From Drosophila miranda (taxonomy: Eukaryota > Arthropoda > Insecta > Diptera > Drosophilidae), in assembly GCF_003369915.1 (NCBI RefSeq), contig NW_022881603.1:33725522-33789521 (forward strand): a DNA stretch of 64,000 nt, in the 5' to 3' direction. Every line of letters begins with the position of its first letter. The first letter of the stretch is position 1. Positions 62,149 to 64,000 of this stretch are shown piece after piece. The position numbers and the translations under genes are program-made. The notes beneath the pieces are model-generated. The model was not told where the DNA came from, ran no database searches, and saw only the letters and a list, made by a program, of their open reading frames with translations.

Positions 62149-64000
62149 ATGGAGGCTATTTTAAATACGCAGTTTCAGCATCTGGAAGATATCATCGGGG
62201 AAATATTAAAAGTAAAAAAGAGCGTAAGTGTTAACAAGCTGCAAAGTCGTTGGTTCCTTATTTTCATTATTTTTGTATGCAGGGGCAGAACTCAGACACA
62301 TTGCGAACTGCGGCGGCATTGAAATTTGTTGCATTAAAGCATGCAAATCGAGAAGTTAAACAGAAAATAAAGTCTGGACGGGATAACTTACACTTGGAAA
62401 AATGTAAAGTGGACATAAGTCCACTTATGGACTTATGTGAGTGAGCCACTTGAAAAAGGACATCGTGCGTTGCGAGAAATTCCAGAGTCGTGAGTCCAAG
62501 TTGGTCCTGCTCTCAGACACTGAGTATTTTACCAAATTGCCGGGAATTGAAGATAGTAAAGTGAAACCAGAATCGGAGCACTACAAGCATTTGCAGCGCT
62601 TAGAGTGTGAACTGCGTTTAAGGAAAGACCTGGATGAACAGAAAAGCTCATTGAAGAACTCCAAAAAGGTGCTGCAACAAGAGAATCTTAAACAACATAA
62701 TAGGTACGTTTCATTCGCGCCAGCTCTACGCACCCTAAAGAGTGCTACGAAACCGCTGCATGATGCACTGCAGCTTTCTCTTGATGTTGAATGGAAGCTT
62801 AGTGCTGTGGTCAAATATCTGCCCAAGCCTCTTTATATATTATTCATCAACCTGCAATGCCCTCAACGTGCGAGCGATGAGCCATCATTCAATGTTGAAG
62901 TGGTAGGATATGAAAGTGAAGCTCAGATGCAGGAGTTGACAAACCTAAAGCAAAACCCAAAAGCAAGGCGCGACTACTCTGAAAGGGACATTGAATTGTC
63001 GGGAAAGCCTGAGGAAAATCCTTTTAACAAAGAATTAAGTCCTCATCCTCTGCACATTCGCATCACGGTAAGATTAAACCAAAACATACGACTATAGAAA
63101 AATACCTTAACGTTTGAACGGTCTCTAGCTTGGCTCTGCTGGCTCGATTCAACTGGTGTTGATTATTCGCTATTTCGAACAAATTAAATGTGCGACAGCA
63201 TGGCCCCAATTGAGCATTTCCAATAATACAAACCATCAAGGGTAAGTTTTAGCGAGTGAATTGCTTTAGCAGCAACTATACTTTAAAACATTTTCATGTT
63301 TTTAGGGATACTAATTTCGTTCAGCATCTCCTTCGGCATTTGTTTGCAAACGATTTGGGTGATGAAATACCTATACCCGGTATTCAATACGATGTAAGAC
63401 AAGCAACAAGCTATAATTTTCCTATTTATATGTATGAATCATAAAATTATATATTTGCGTTAGTTACAGAATAAGGATCTGACACCAGAGGAATGTATAC
63501 AATATCTGGAGTCTAAGGACTTTGGAAAAGCATACTGTTTGTTACAAAGTATATGCTCTATACCAACAGTCAACAGCTCGATTTTGTATAAGCATGAGCT
63601 GAACTTGAATAAAATCATGCGGGAGACCATAGCTCGCATTACACGGCGCTGGAACTCTTGGTTAAATCTAAGTCAGCAAATACGTGGTCTGACTAACAAG
63701 GACATCGATTTGTATGCACTAAAAGAAAATGTCTATCCTGCGGCCTTGTCTTGCAGCCTAGTGCAGTGGACGGCGATCACTCTCGAGGAATTCCTAGCCC
63801 AAAATTCAGACGTACTAAACATTTCTCCGGATGATAAGGGCATAACATACAATTCCTATCGTGCTGTGATTGTTCGTGGCTCTGCCAAAATGGAGTGTTT
63901 CATTCGAATACCGAGTAATTATCCATTGGAAATGCCACTCTGGATATTGAGTGTGCATTGGAACGGTCGCCGTACATCGCAGAATAATGCAGCTATCAAG
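62149..64000 (+). pseudogene. thoc5: thoc5 copy 5: repair scar in exon 2; exon 6 beyond the window
   Basis: Exons lie at 62149-62223, 62283-63067, 63129-63241, 63306-63393 and 63470-64000; the window ends exactly at the end of exon 5. Exon 2 lacks the 765-bp deletion and has the AAATTT absent from copy 2. However, 28 bp around the LQLQNLLYEV helix are replaced by 18 unrelated bases (62422-62439), a net loss of 10 bp that shifts the frame to a stop at 62442-62444. The remaining exons are open in the expected phase. Apart from this lesion, the copy resembles copy 2 most closely. Confidence 0.9.

Overview
This is eukaryotic, almost certainly drosophilid, repeat-rich DNA. The evidence is a multi-exon thoc5-type gene with introns of about 60 bp, DINE-1/mini-me-like elements with a (GTCY)n tract, BEL/Pao and Gypsy retrotransposons, and an RNase H-bearing non-LTR fragment. 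Heterochromatin or a degenerating sex chromosome (Y or neo-Y) of an obscura-group fly is an inference from the pattern of gene amplification plus nested transposons; the sequence does not prove it.

The backbone is a head-to-tail tandem array of one unit of about 5.6 kb before later insertions. Each unit contains, in order: an upstream block with a hAT-type MITE; thoc5 on the + strand (6 exons); 143 bp downstream, tail to tail, a small gene on the - strand for a DUF2358 (C6orf136-like) protein; a spacer of about 0.75 kb; and a 5'-truncated non-LTR retrotransposon fragment on the - strand. The five thoc5 copies start or lie at 770 (last exon only), 14863, 27452, 50899 and 62149 (runs off the right edge). 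Every thoc5 copy that can be judged is broken: a 1-bp deletion in copy 2, a shared 765-bp deletion plus a 4-bp duplication in copies 3 and 4, and a foldback-templated repair scar in copy 5. The 200-codon DUF2358 frame is intact in three of four copies.

The units differ mainly in their transposon load. Unit 1 carries a 10.3-kb Gypsy element with 1.6-kb LTRs (2942-13278, - strand), which itself holds a DINE-1 copy. Units 2, 3 and 4 share a second Gypsy element with 1.14-kb LTRs inserted at one site (4-bp target duplication ATGT; unit 1 keeps the empty site). In units 2 and 3 a segment running from this element's integrase C-terminus into the non-LTR fragment has been inverted; unit 4 keeps the original order. 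Unit 3 then took a BEL/Pao element (36087-49340) into which a second, apparently intact BEL/Pao element (38105-44476) inserted. Unit 4 took a DINE-1 copy (59552-60460).

The shared and unshared lesions allow a relative history of the array: MITE and non-LTR insertion, amplification, Gypsy insertion at ATGT, deletions and inversion, exchange between units (unit 3 combines marks of units 2 and 4), and most recently the BEL insertions, whose LTR pairs are nearly identical. No prokaryotic gene, tRNA, rRNA or CRISPR array was seen.
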